Shown here: piece after piece, positions 24,454 through 35,691 of the stretch
Layout of the letters: every line of letters starts with the position of its first letter
How positions within the stretch are numbered: position 1 is the first letter of the stretch
Assembly (NCBI RefSeq): GCF_000002425.4
Contig: NC_037253.1
Coordinates: 17,252,407-17,316,406 of the forward strand
Length of the DNA stretch: 64,000 nucleotides
Direction of reading: 5' to 3'
Source of the DNA: Physcomitrium patens
Taxonomy: Eukaryota > Streptophyta > Bryopsida > Funariales > Funariaceae
Made by a program: the position numbers and the translations under genes
The notes under the pieces: model-generated
Database searches by the model: none
What the model saw: only the letters and a program-made list of their open reading frames with translations
What the model was told of the DNA's origin: nothing

Positions 24454-27400
24454 GTGCGACTGGAACCTTGCACAACATCTAGTAAAGGTCCTATTCTCTC
24501 CTCAGAGCCCTCTTCTTGTTTTACATTAAATGTTATTTTAGGACCTAAACATTACAAAGTCTCTGCCTTGTTAGATTCAGGAGCCTCAGCGTGTTTTTTA
24601 GATGAAGAATTTACTAAAAGACATAGCATATTTTTAGTAAAGAAAACTAAAACTGTTCATGTAGAAGTCATAGATTGTCGTCCATTGTCTTCTGGAGATA
24701 TTACTCACAAAACCCTTCCTATAGAAGTAATAATCAATGATCATAATAGTTTTGTAGTATTTAATATTATTAGATCTCTTTCTAATCAAGTCATTTTAGA
24801 TTTATCGTGGTTAGAAAAATACAACCTTCAAATAAACTGGATTTCTCGAACTCTTACTTTCTCTAAAAGTATAACTAATAGTGTAATTAATCAAGTAGAG
24901 AGTCATAAGTCCAGTTCAATTAAACCCGTATTTATAGGTGCAAAAGCTTTTTTGCATGCTGCTATGAAAGAATCATCATACATTATTTATGCTACACCCG
25001 TTTCTACTAGTGAAAAGACTTCAAGTGGCATTCCAAGCCAATATCAAGAATTTCAAGATGTATTTGAAAAAAAAAATGCGGATACACTCCAGGAACATCG
25101 TCCCTATGATTGCTCAATTGACCTTCAAGAAGGAGCACAACCGCCATTCGGACCAATCTATAGTTTATCACAAAATGAGTTGGCTGAACTCAAGGAGTAT
25201 ATTGAAGAAAATCTAGCCAAGAATTTCATACGCCATTCTAAATCTCCGGTAGGAGCTCCAATTCTATTTGTGAAGAAAAAAGATGGATCATTGCGGATGT
25301 GTGTTGATTATCGAGGACTCAACAAGATTACCATCAAAAATAGGTATCCACTACCTTTAATATCTAAACTTCTTGATTAGCTGAATCAAGCTGAGATCTA
25401 TACAAAAATAGATCTTCGGGGAGCATACAATCTAGTACGCATCAAAGAAGGAGATGAATGGAAGACTGCATTTGAACTAAGTATGGACATTTTGAATACA
25501 ACGTCATGCTTTTTGGACTTACAAATGCACCAACAGCTTTTCAACATCTAATGAATGATGTTTTTCAAGAGTTTTTGGACGATTTTGTGGTATGTTATCT
25601 AGACGACATCTTGATCTATTCTAAGAATCCAGAAGAACATGAACTTCATGTTCGTCGTGTGTTACAAAAATTAAGAGATGCATGACTCTATGCCAAGATA
25701 AAAAAGTGTGTATTCCACACTACTCAAGTCGATTTCTTAGGTTACATCATTTCAAATGATAGACCTATGATGTATCCTAGGAAAGTTCCAACTATTATAG
25801 ATTGGAAGATCCCAAAAACGGTAAGAGATGTCCAATGTTTTTTGGGATTTGCCAACTACTATCGGATCTTTATCAAAGACTTCTCTCGAGTTGCAGCTCC
25901 ACTTATACATTTGACTTGTAAAGACAAGCTCCAATGGAATCAAGAAGCGGAAGTTACTTTTGAATCTTTAAAGACAGCTTTTGTTTCTTCACCAATCTTG
26001 TATCATGTTGATTTTTCGAAAGCATTCTTTATGGAAATAGATGCTTCGGACTTTGCTCTGGGTGCGATTTTATCACAAATGGAAACAGATGACAAACTTC
26101 ATCCAGTAGCCTTTCATTCAAGAAAATTCTCAACAGCAGAAATTAATTATGAGATCCACGACAAAGAATTTCTTGCAATTGTGGATTCTTTTCAAGAATG
26201 GCGTCATTATCTAGAAGGCGCTTCTAATCCAGTCACCGTGTATACGGATCACAAGAACCTCGAATATTTTATGTCAGCATGCATATTAAATCGTCGCCAA
26301 GCTCGTTGGAGCATGTCTTTATCAAGATTCGAGTTCATCATCACTTATCGGCCAGAAAAATAACAAGGTTTATCCGATGCCTTGTCTAGACGTTCTTATC
26401 TTGCACCAAAAGAAAGAGATGCAGCTTTTGAGCAACAAAGAATGGTTCTCTTGAAGCCAGAGCAATTTCATCTTCAAGCAATAAAATCAACATTGACTGT
26501 TGATTTAACTTTTCTTAAGCAAGTCCAGTTAAGTATGTCTTCAGACCCTCTTGTTCGTGATATCAAGAACAATTCTTCTAAATCTCATGATCTATCTAAA
26601 TTTGAATTCAAGAACAACCTACTCTATTTCGAAGGACGCCTATATGTTCCAAAAGGAGAAGCATGTTTACGTGTTCTTCAAGCTCGTCACGACTTCCCAG
26701 CAGCAGGACATTTTGGATATAACAAGACTTTGGAGTTGAGATCTAGGGATTTTTGGTGGCCTCAAATGTGGAAAGCAGTTAAAGATTTTGTACAATCATG
26801 TGATGTTTGCTCAAGATCGAAAACTCCTCGTCATCGACCTTTTGGACTTCTTCAGCCATTACCCATTCCAAAACAACCATGGTCTTCTGTTTCTATAGAC
26901 TTCATCACGGATCTTCCAATCTCAGGTTCTTATGACTCTATATTCGTGATAGTAGATCATTTTACCAAAATGGCACATTTTGTACCATGTACAAAATCTA
27001 TCACAGGTGAAGAAACAGCTAAGCTTTTTCTTGACAATATCTATCGCTATCATGGATTACCCAAGGATATTATATCAGATAGGGGAACTCAATTTGTATC
27101 AAGATTTTGGCGGACTCTTTTCAAAATTCTTAAAGTGGATATAAAACTATCTTCGGTATTCCATCCTCAAACTGATGGACAAATGGGGCGTGTTAATCAA
27201 GTTTTGGAGCAATATTTAAGATGTACCATTAATTACCAACAAGATGATTGGACAACTCTCTTGCCATTGGCAGAGTTTGCTTACAATAACACGGTACATT
27301 CTTCTACAAAACAAACATCTTTCTTTGTTAATTATGGTTATCATCCACGACTTGATACTTTTGACTTTTCAAAAGTTAATAATCTTGCTGCGAAAGATTT

Positions 27401-27941
27401 GGCAATTCATTTATCGGAGCTACATGGAACGATGAAGGCGCAGTTAAAAGAGGCTCAAGAATAACAAAAGGTCAATGCGGACGTCTATCGAAAGGAACAA
27501 CCATCATTCATCTTGGGTGATAAGGTGTGGCTACTTCGTTACAATATCAAGACCACTCGTCCTTGTGACAAGTTGGACTATCGAAGGCTGAGACCATTTT
27601 CTATTTCTGCACAAATCAATCCAGTTGCATATCGTTTACATCTACCGGAGTCAATGAAAATCCATCCAGTATTCCACGTGTCTCTTCTTGAACCATATAA
27701 GACAGTGGACATATCAAGAAGATGACAAGCTCCACATCCTTCTATAGAAGTGTACAATAATGAAGAGTTTGAAGTAGAAGAAGTCCTAGATTCAAGGCGA
27801 CGCCAAAATAAATTGTAATATCTTGTCCATTAGTACGGATATGGTATTAGTGAACGCACATGGGAGCCAATAAAGAATCTTGCAAATGCAGCAAAGGCGG
27901 TGGAGGCTTTTCATCGACGACATCCATCAAAATCAAGATGA
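24454..27941 (+). pseudogene. pol of gypsy element, with stops and a frameshift
   Basis: Domains in order: protease ([15 protein letters not shown]); reverse transcriptase, with [19 protein letters not shown] and active-site YLDD at 25596-25607; RNase H (MEIDASDFALGAILSQ, VYTDHKNLEYF); integrase HHCC zinc domain (CDVCSRSK) and core (SIDFITDLP, ISDRGTQF); and a C-terminal chromodomain at about 27760-27935 (EFEVEEVLDSRRRQNKL, RTWEPIKNL). It starts in the -1 frame relative to gag. A one-base loss near 25474-25478 shifts the frame inside the RT. Stops occur at 25378, 25683, 26361, 27462, 27723, 27816 and 27831; the natural stop is 27939-27941. The third integrase catalytic residue is glycine (27186-27188), not glutamate. 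It cannot be active. Confidence 0.95.
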
Positions 27942-28035
27942 AAATCTTCTTTATAAAAGAAACAACATCTAGGCAAGATAACAATCTACTTTCAATTCTT
28001 GTTCATAGCTTTGTTGTAGTAGTGACGCTTAGGAG

Positions 28036-28458
28036 ATGGAGAACCAACAACCAGCGGATTCAACTCAAGAGCCTTAATTTGCTGACCTGCCGGATGAGAC
28101 ATTACGATTGTCACAACCTTCAAGACGACGTAACCGAGATGAAGATCTTCAAGAACGACATGTTCTTCCTCGAATCGATGGCGAGATACAACGCGTTTGG
28201 TATCACGATTTGGGAAGGGACTCCCGATGTTTGGTGATTTTGCTAGAGGTAGGAACAACTCCTGATGGTGTTCCAAATATTCTATTCAAAGGAAGTTACG
28301 AAGGCCTCAACAATGATCAAATAACTGGGTGGTCTTCCCGCCCTAGGATGGGACACTACCGATGGTTGAGAGGTCCTATCAATCATCTTCAAAGAGAACA
28401 AGGATCAGAGTATGTGGCGAATACAATTCGTCGCATCATAGATTTTTTCAACATATGA
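28036..28458 (+). pseudogene. Additional ORF between pol and 3' LTR
   Basis: A frame from an ATG at 28036 to TGA at 28456-28458 encodes about 140 residues, interrupted by one TAA at codon 14 (28075-28077), which fits a change from CAA. It lies behind the chromodomain and before the PPT, where most chromoviruses have only untranslated sequence. The N-terminal part is acidic and Gln-rich, then comes a basic RRRNRDEDLQ segment, then a compact mixed alpha/beta-like part with LVILLEVGTTPDGVP, GLNNDQITGWSSRP and a hydrophobic C-terminus. No signal peptide or membrane helix is seen, so it is unlikely to be an envelope protein. I do not recognise a family. A captured host fragment or an element-specific accessory gene are both possible. 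Confidence 0.6.
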
Positions 28459-28485
28459 TGACCGCTCCTCGTGGAACTCGTCTTT

Positions 28486-28499
28486 AGAATGGGGGGTAA
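28486..28499 (+). promoter_or_regulatory. Polypurine tract
   Basis: AGAATGGGGGGTAA abuts the TGTCACGG start of the 3' LTR, the expected place for plus-strand priming. Confidence 0.85.
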
Positions 28500-29040
28500 T
28501 GTCACGGCCATAATCATGTAAGCTAATAATTACATATACAAATAGGTAGAAGTAAGTAAAAATAGGTAAAAGTAAGTTAATTCTATAATATTTAATATGA
28601 AAGCGTCTTAGAAGCTTCTTAGACACTGCTTTGACTTTATAGGTGTCTTTAATTGACTTTTTGGATTGGAAACGTGGTCAACAAGTTGGCCATGTGCCAC
28701 ACATGTTGTTAGCTTGAAGATCAAGCTAACTATGTGGCCCACACGTAGAAAAACTTGCCTTCTAAGTCAAGGCATGTGTCCTACAAAGTCAACACATATT
28801 GAAGGTCCTATAGAACATCACCATGTAGCCCCTAGTTAGATAGTATATATAGAGACAAGAATGAAGGCTTCTTCACTCTTGTCAACTCCTTTCTTGCTTC
28901 TAGTCTAGTTTCAAGGGTCTCTAGTTTTCTTGTCTTTTGGCAATAGCCATTCCAGTTTCTATTTCAATATATATACTTGTTTATTTTGTTACCTCTCTTT
29001 GAGTGAAGGCTCACTTGTCTTCGAGTTCTTATCCTTGATA
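28500..29040 (+). repeat. 3' LTR of gypsy element
   Basis: 541 bp, starting TGTCACGGCC and ending TTGATA. The terminal CA has become TA, another C-to-T type change. The TATA box is at 28843-28852 and the hairpin at 28854-28883. It is followed directly by CTATT. Confidence 0.95.
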
Positions 29041-29045
29041 CTATT
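29041..29045. repeat. Target-site duplication, right copy
   Basis: CTATT, identical to the copy at 22663-22667. Confidence 0.9.
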
Positions 29046-29800
29046 TTACAAAAAATACATTAATTTTTTATAGAAATACTTATGTAAATAGTAAATATTT
29101 GAACAAATATCAATATGCAATTTAAATATTTATGTAACTATATATATATATATATATATACAACTATTTACTATTTAAATTTATGAAGCACATTTTGTTG
29201 CAACTTCCACTAACACAAAGCATATAGATTATTTTGGTTTGAGCTTTGGATATGAAATTAAACATCCTAGAATGTGTATTGTCGCTTCCCTACTTTCTCC
29301 ATGTTCACTAGCAAAACGGCGCATTATCATCATACACATCACACACATCACTGTGTTGTTCGAATACATGAATATATACATATATATACACACACGTCTG
29401 TATACACATACTCTCTTTCTCACTGTTCTCTGAGCAGACATAGACCGAAAAAATGGATTCAACTCGCCCTCTACTTAGACAAGGGTCCTTGGAGGTGATA
29501 CACGGTCTGCCCCCAAGGCGATGACAAACGCCACGAATCTCGACGGAGAGTATTCACCTCGAAGTTAAGTGGAATCAGGGTTTCGTAAAAGAACAATTTT
29601 GTCACATCTGAAACGACAAATTAAATGCGTACAGACTGAGCGGCGCAGGTCTGGCCAAAACAAACTGTGTCTGCAGGGGCAACTCACCGTCAGTCAATGA
29701 CGCTGCCACGGCTCTTACAACTGAGCGCCTCAAGCCAACACTATGAAAAGAAAAATTACGAACGATAAGTTCCCCACAGGTTATAGTTGTACTACCTCCA
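29046..29800. other. Spacer between gypsy element and LINE remnant
   Basis: AT-rich DNA with a (TA)n tract (29139-29161) and a (TATACA)-type stretch near 29.37 kb runs to about 29.45 kb. GC-balanced sequence follows to the LINE remnant. No gene recognised. Confidence 0.5.
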
Positions 29801-29862
29801 AGGCGTTTGTAGTCTAACGGTTAGGATAATTGCCTACCCACCGGGGCGGGAAAATGGCCCAG
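29801..29862 (+). other. tRNA-like sequence (A-box half)
   Basis: TAGTCTAACGG at 29810-29820 fits the Pol III A-box TRGYNNANNGG and continues as in the D arm of tRNA-Glu/Asp. No good B-box follows. Nineteen bases (29817-29835) match 32223-32241 at 18 positions. It is probably a tRNA-derived remnant, not a working tRNA gene. Confidence 0.5.
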
Positions 29863-31996
29863 ACACATACATTGGATCAACGCAAGCCGAACAGCACCTG
29901 TAAGATCTACCCTGCTATGGCGAGCAACGTTTCAATCTTGGAATTCAACTAAATCCGGCCTGCAACAGATTGCCCCAATCCATCCAACAGAGGTCCTTAG
30001 ACAGCCGCTATTTAGAAATACATTGATTAGACAAGCTTCTGGCACCCTCTTTGGCATTGAAGCAGATTCTAGATTTTATACATGGGCTAAGAGAGGTGTT
30101 TTTCAGACTGAAGACGTGGTATTTCAGCCAACAGGACGATGGCACACGGAAAACTTCATCAAGTCAGCTACATGCTCACGCACAACAGCAACACATTGGG
30201 CAGCACTTAAGCGGGCTATTCCTTGGGACCCTCCTTCTCAGATTCCTCTGAAAACAGGCGAGTGGATAACACTCACAACCTCGAGTATAGATACCATATA
30301 CCATACACAAAAAACAGACGGAAGAGAGTGGCTATGTAAAGTCTATATTGTCCTACCTTCAGAGGAAATCAAACCCATTGACAATCAACTACAACTACTA
30401 CCACGAGGTAACCACCAGCATGTCAGAATCATTCAAACAATGGGAGCTAAATGTGGTGTGTTATCATATAACCCAGAAACTGTGACTGAAGATGAAAGAT
30501 TATGGCTCTTCGGTACAGTTCCTATTAGTCAACTAGGGTGGGACCCTAGGGACTGGCAATGGGCCAGATTGGGATGCCTCCAACCTTGCAATTTCTTTCA
30601 ATATACAACCAAGCGGGGATATCAAGAGGCTCTTAGGAAAACAAGCAAACAAATGCATGATCTCAAAGATTTGGAGGCACAGGGTTACTCATCTAAACAG
30701 CAACGACAACTCACACAACGGATCTGGCACCCATGGATACCTCGCAAGATAGCGGCCATGCAATGGCTGCACCTTGCGGAAGGCTTACCAATAGGAGAAT
30801 GGAGAGCTAAAGCTTCATCAGCAAATACATGTAGACTATGTCACTTCGACAAAACAGAAACAAGTGAACACACATTATTCAAGTGTCCAAGGGTTGCACC
30901 TACATGGAAGTACCTCAAAACACTTAGATCCCAAAGTCACCTCCCAGATGACTACTCACAATGGAATAACATCCGATTTGGTTTACTAAATCTACCTAAT
31001 AACACAGACATTGCTCAGACATCTTCATGGGATGCAGGAGCTAAGATACAAGTTAACGATAATACACCATGGGATATACTATGAGCTAGTCTTAACTGGA
31101 ATATTTGGATTCAAAAGTATGAAGAAGAACTAAACGGCCATCCGTTTTCGCTCGGCAAAGTTTTGTTCTACTCGTGGAAAATAATAATCCATGTTGGTGC
31201 AGAGGTATGGCGTAGCATTTTCAGACATAAATGTAGCCAAGACAAGATCACTGAGCTAACAACCCTTTTCAACACGGTCTAGACTCAGCAAAGAGTTTTT
31301 GCCACTGTTGGTAATCCACCGTCCTGGAAATGGCTTCCACCATCCGCCTTTCTTCCACACGACCTAGCACAAGCTGTCCTTCAAATGCCATTAAGGCCAA
31401 GGCAAACGATCTCATTGGATGAGACAGCAAGCTCAAACTCTAGCAGAGGGTTATCCTTGGCTATAGATGATCATTTTGATGAGATTGACAAAGGCATACA
31501 CGAACAACAAATCAGGTTCTCTACTCCGACATAAACACCCTCCTCCTCTCAAATCAAGGACATCCTGGAACAAGCAGAGGTAATCAAAGCAATTCCGATG
31601 GAGATGGCCAATAATCTACAATCAACACAATTGACAATAGACACTAACCTACATCAAACCCTACTTAATGAAGAAGAAATGGAAAGAGAGGTCAAAGAGA
31701 TACTAACAAATATGAAATACGAACGACTCGATCAACCTCTAGACTCACCCAGAACGACTCAACGCCAACAAAGAATTAATGAAGCTAGACAAAGATGGTA
31801 TGATGCAGTGCCATATGGACCAGAAGATCTCATCCACCTAGTAGACTCAGCCCAACAAAACCCATCATTTCAAGGCAGCATTACTATCCTAGAAATTTAT
31901 GGAGCCACAACTCAGTACTTGCATGGCGACAACTTTCAAAGATGGATGGCAGACGGACGTCAGTACTTTGACCTAGGACCAAGACATCCAAGATGA
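29825..31996 (+). pseudogene. LINE (non-LTR retrotransposon) ORF2 C-terminal part
   Basis: One frame runs from about 29825 to the stop at 31994-31996, interrupted by TGA 31082, TAG 31280 and TAA 31532. The zinc-binding region found after the reverse transcriptase in plant LINEs (zf-RVT) is clear: PRKIAAMQWLHLAEGLP, then CRLCHFDKTETSEHTLFKCP with C-x2-C-x9-H-x4-C spacing. It is followed by LNWNIWIQ, as in the usual ILWA-x-W-x-IW region. Polar, charged sequence without a known domain makes up the last 200 residues. The endonuclease and RT catalytic domains are absent, so this is a 5'-truncated copy. All three stops are explained by single transitions from W (TGG) or Q (CAG, CAA). Confidence 0.82.
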
Positions 31997-32205
31997 TAAC
32001 ACAAGTATCTACAGCGTATGGTTACTAATAAAATCTAAAGTGAAACCATTTCCAATTAGTACCAATTTATCAATCTTGTCTTCAAGATATAAGAATAGGC
32101 ATGCAACGGATCTAAATCCCAGGAATGGCACATCCCGACAATGACCAATAGTAGGACTACACGTGCCAAGGCACTTCAGTAACTCATTTTGGTGCTTGTT
32201 TTTAA

Positions 32206-32280
32206 TCCCCGTGGGGATTTCACGGTTAGGATAAATGCCTTCCAAGCAATGGATCCGGGTTGGACTCCTGGCAAACGCAC
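32206..32280 (+). other. tRNA-derived sequence with A and B boxes
   Basis: GGATTTCACGG at 32215-32225 resembles an A-box and GGGTTGGACTCC at 32257-32268 resembles the B-box GGTTCGANTCC. The spacing of about 31 bases is normal for tRNA genes. Similarity is highest to tRNA-Glu, but the acceptor stem does not pair well. A SINE head or tRNA pseudogene is the best reading. Confidence 0.55.
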
Positions 32281-32777
32281 TATTCTAATTTTCATTTTAC
32301 TGTTCCTTGAAGCTACTAGAGTCACAAATATGAGGGTGGAGTTTGACTGAGCTTGCAGCAAAGCTTACGAGAAAGGAGATTTTATGGCTGCTGCGACTAC
32401 TAAGAGTGTAGTGTCCAGCACTGAAAATTCCCTTTGCTACAGGCAAAGGTTTCAGTGCGTGATTGCACCATGGCTTGATCCTTTCGACCTACCTCACTCC
32501 ATTCACTTCATTTTATATCATTTTATTTACTTATGGTTATATATTTACAACCTGTGTGTGTTCCGGAGATGGGGGGAGGCAGGTTCTTTGCTTTGCATTC
32601 TTTACTTCGGTATTTACATAAAATGTAGAGAGAATTGCTTTGATACATGTCAGTATTAAACATGTTGGTTGGTGGCTTTTGTTGTTGCTTTCAAAACGAT
32701 CCTCACCAATTTGCACTTTATCCTTCAAGCCACTTCAAAAAAGTTTTCAAAATATTCCCAACCATTACTTTTGAGTC
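32281..32777. other. 3' flank of the aspartic protease gene
   Basis: Balanced to AT-rich DNA between the tRNA-like remnant and the stop codon of the minus-strand protease gene. Part should be 3' UTR. No other coding signal. Confidence 0.5.
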
Positions 32778-35691
32778 TTAAAATGAGTAGTGAAACTTGT
32801 ATTCTTCGTCGTCGCAGGAGCTGCGCGCCCACCCGAACTGGTCCTGCTCTGCGTCCATTACCACCAGGAATCCTTGCAGCGCAAACCCTGCCCCACGCCA
32901 TCGCCACCCGCACGCTCTGTCACTGTAACTGTCACCTATGCATGTTCTTAACTTATGAAAGTGTGTGTTTAGCAGGGTGATGGTGGAGACAGAAAGAGGA
33001 ACCTCCGATGGTGGCGACTTGGTGAGCAGCTTCGCCCTCTGGCTGCTGCTGCTGCTCGGGTTCCACGCTGAAGCAGAGGAGGTCGCATCCATCCACGGAA
33101 CAGTCCTGCACTTTCCAGACACACAACTCAAACATTGCCGGAGGTTTGTTTGCATTGGTTGAGTTTGTGTTTGAGGGCGTAATGATGAGCTAGCTGCACC
33201 TTCCACATCAGGTATTGCTCCGGTTTCAAGTCCAACGATGCTTTTGTTTGCCGTGGATAGTCTTTGCCTTTCTCGGGATCGTGACCACTGCGGCTCTCTT
33301 GTAGCTGTATGTGCAGCATCTCGAAGTCCCTATCTGGAGCGCCGCTGCAAAAACTCTCACCGTCCAGTGGAGACGTGTTGCATGTGGTAATTTTGTTCTC
33401 AAGTGTGAATTCTATTCCATTTTTCATCATGAATTCCATTTTGGTTGTATAAATAAGAAAAAGAAGAATGAGAAGAACACGAGATGTGGAATCCAAGAGT
33501 ATCGGTGAGTGAACCCATACCCTGTCGGGATGCACCAGCAATGCTTTAGTTGGTTGTAGTACGAATCTGGAACCGTGCCTTGGAATGAAACGTATCCTTT
33601 CAGTAGAGCTTGCTTCGCTACCTGTAACTCTTACGCGTACACACACACAACAAACAAATAAATAAATAAATAAATAAGTTCAACGCTAGTTGTGAAATTG
33701 TTCATGTGCGAGAGAAAGTTTCTTCTGGCACTCCAATTTTGTGCATGACAACCTTCGAATCCCACATTACTGCAAGGCATTCTATGCAAATACGAGAGTG
33801 ACGTTTGTATAACTTCAGTTCTATGTCACACTCACCTCATCACGGATAGGATTGTATATTGAGTCCAGTATATGAGTGGTGGTGCTACCACTGTCGATGA
33901 TAATATTGGACTTGTCAGTCATCTCCAAGGATAATTCTCCCAACTTTATCTTCTTCACGTAAACTTTGTACAGGTATTCAGCTATACTGCTTTGTCCATC
34001 ACGCTTCAATGGCAACGGCACTTTGAGTTTCACAACGAGAATGAAACTGTCGTTATATTTTCATTGGCGAAATTTTACATAGAATCATGTTGATAGGGGG
34101 AAAGTTGACCTAAAAATGAATGATGCTGGATTAAGCTTTAACCATGAATGTGTGGACAGATCTGACAGGCGTGGGCTTGACCAGTCATTTAGGGTTGGGC
34201 TGAGCTTAGCACAAGAACACTAACCCGTCACTAGTGGGAGAAGCCATGGGACTCCACGTAATTGGAAGTGAATCCAGAAGCTTGCTTTTGCCGAAGAACA
34301 TGAATCCAGAGTTTGTCTCGAAATCAGTGGTGTCCAGAGAGCGGAAGCAATGCCCAACTACGTGTGATGAAATGGCTCCCTGCCTCTTCAACTGCGATAC
34401 AAATGATTCCGTGCCCTTGTTCAATCCCAGCAACCCATCAGTAGTGAGTGGGCTTCTCTCCAACTCCTCCTCGCCATATCGATCAGACGATGCATGCCAG
34501 GAACAACTATATCATCATATGAGAGAACCTGAAAGCACTAATTCAACTCCGCCGCATCCCAACTCCAACTTAACTGCATACTTTGGACGCTTGCGAAGCT
34601 CACAATCCAAACGGAGCTGCACGATGGTTTGGTGTTGCGTACCCCAAGGTTATCTTTGCATCCAGCTGCTCACCCTCCAGCGTCGCCAGTGACACCACGT
34701 CTTGAACATAGAAACCACGAAGATGTGATCTGTCGAGGTATGTGATATCATACGTACATCGCCAATCGTTTGGTTCATTGCATGGAAAAAGGTTGCGAAT
34801 GTTGTTGAAGTTCGATGGTATCCTCTGGAGGCTCAAGCACTCTGGTGATCGGCAATCAACCTGAACCTCTTTCTCTGGCACGTACATTCCGTTGGGTCCC
34901 TGACGATTTCGAATTAACATGAATCACGTGGCAAACAATCAAGCAAGGTTTGAATTAAAGTAAAAATTGTATGTTATTGTTTTGTAATTTCGGCTTTTAG
35001 AATTAGCTTCCAGTGCTGAACACAATCCATCGTCAACCATGATGCGGGAACAACTCACTGCAACAGGATGCTTCTCAATTGCTGGCCACTTGCAGTGAAG
35101 CCATGAAGGCTGGCTACCTGTGTCAATGAGGAAGTGAAAGAGCTTCTTTGATTTACCAACCCTCATCTTCACATAGTATTCTCGGTTCCTGCGTCATGCG
35201 CAATCAATCACACATCTTCTTCAACAACAGCTGCCTGCAGCTAATTTCTCCATAAACACTCACAACTGATGCGTATGATTTGAAACCCTAACTTCCGCTC
35301 CTTTTGAGATTGCAGGAATCGGTTACCAGTGGGTGTGCGAAAAGCCACCAAAAACCCTGCACCGCGGACACAGGCCATACTCAGTCAGATGCCGCGTCCT
35401 CACAGAAGCAGGAACCAGTGTGTTTCCTCCCAGGGTTTGAGTGACGTTGAAACAATTTTGATACATATCCCCCGAATACAGCTTGAAAAATACGACTCTA
35501 TGCTCGTAGTGAGGAGTTGGAAATGGACTCTGTGGCAGATATTTCCAGGCACATGCTAAGCCAAGAAGAAGCATGACCACCCTACTCACCACCAGTGAGT
35601 TGCATATTCTGTGTTTAGTTCTGCCAAACTGCCTCATTTCCGGAAGCTCTTGGCTTCGCCTGCGATTGTGCAGCGTCCCTGATCTCCTCAT
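32778..35691 (-). CDS. A1-family aspartic protease (nucellin-like)
   Basis: Nine minus-strand exons: 35363-35691, 35059-35188, 34643-34899, 34225-34506, 33836-33986, 33521-33621, 33200-33344, 33003-33105 and 32778-32887. Phases agree throughout and the model gives 535 residues. Both catalytic motifs are present: DTGS near residue 132 (after YYVKMRVG) and DSGST near residue 364. Other landmarks are ITLGC, TDGLLGLNKG, VVGHCF, SGFMFFG, LKPEQYL and the C-terminal GFLVVMDAEQDQFGWARSSC. A hydrophobic stretch near residues 35-48 (VVMLLLGLACAW), preceded by basic residues, looks like a signal anchor, so secretory-pathway or membrane location is likely. A Gln/Glu-rich insertion (EPEQQQQPEGEA) lies near the C-terminus. 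The donor sites of exon 1 (CG/GTGCAG) and of the exon at 33003 are weak and are the least certain junctions. Substrate is unknown. Confidence 0.9.

Larger units (their letters stand above)
22668..29040 (+). mobile_element. Ty3/gypsy chromovirus, full-length but degenerate
   Basis: A 6373-bp LTR retrotransposon bounded by a 5-bp duplication. Order: 5' LTR, tRNA-Met-type PBS, gag with zinc knuckle, pol (protease, reverse transcriptase, RNase H, integrase, chromodomain), an additional ORF, PPT, 3' LTR. RNase H before integrase places it in Ty3/gypsy (Metaviridae-type), and the chromodomain places it among chromoviruses. Both gag and pol carry several stops and pol has a frameshift, so it is not autonomous. 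By eye the LTRs differ at roughly 15-20 positions plus a few indels, so the insertion is not very recent. It lies on the plus strand, opposite to all recognised host genes. Confidence 0.95.

Noticed and set aside
29801..29862. Functional tRNA gene
   Set aside because: Only the A-box half is tRNA-like. There is no B-box or closing acceptor stem.
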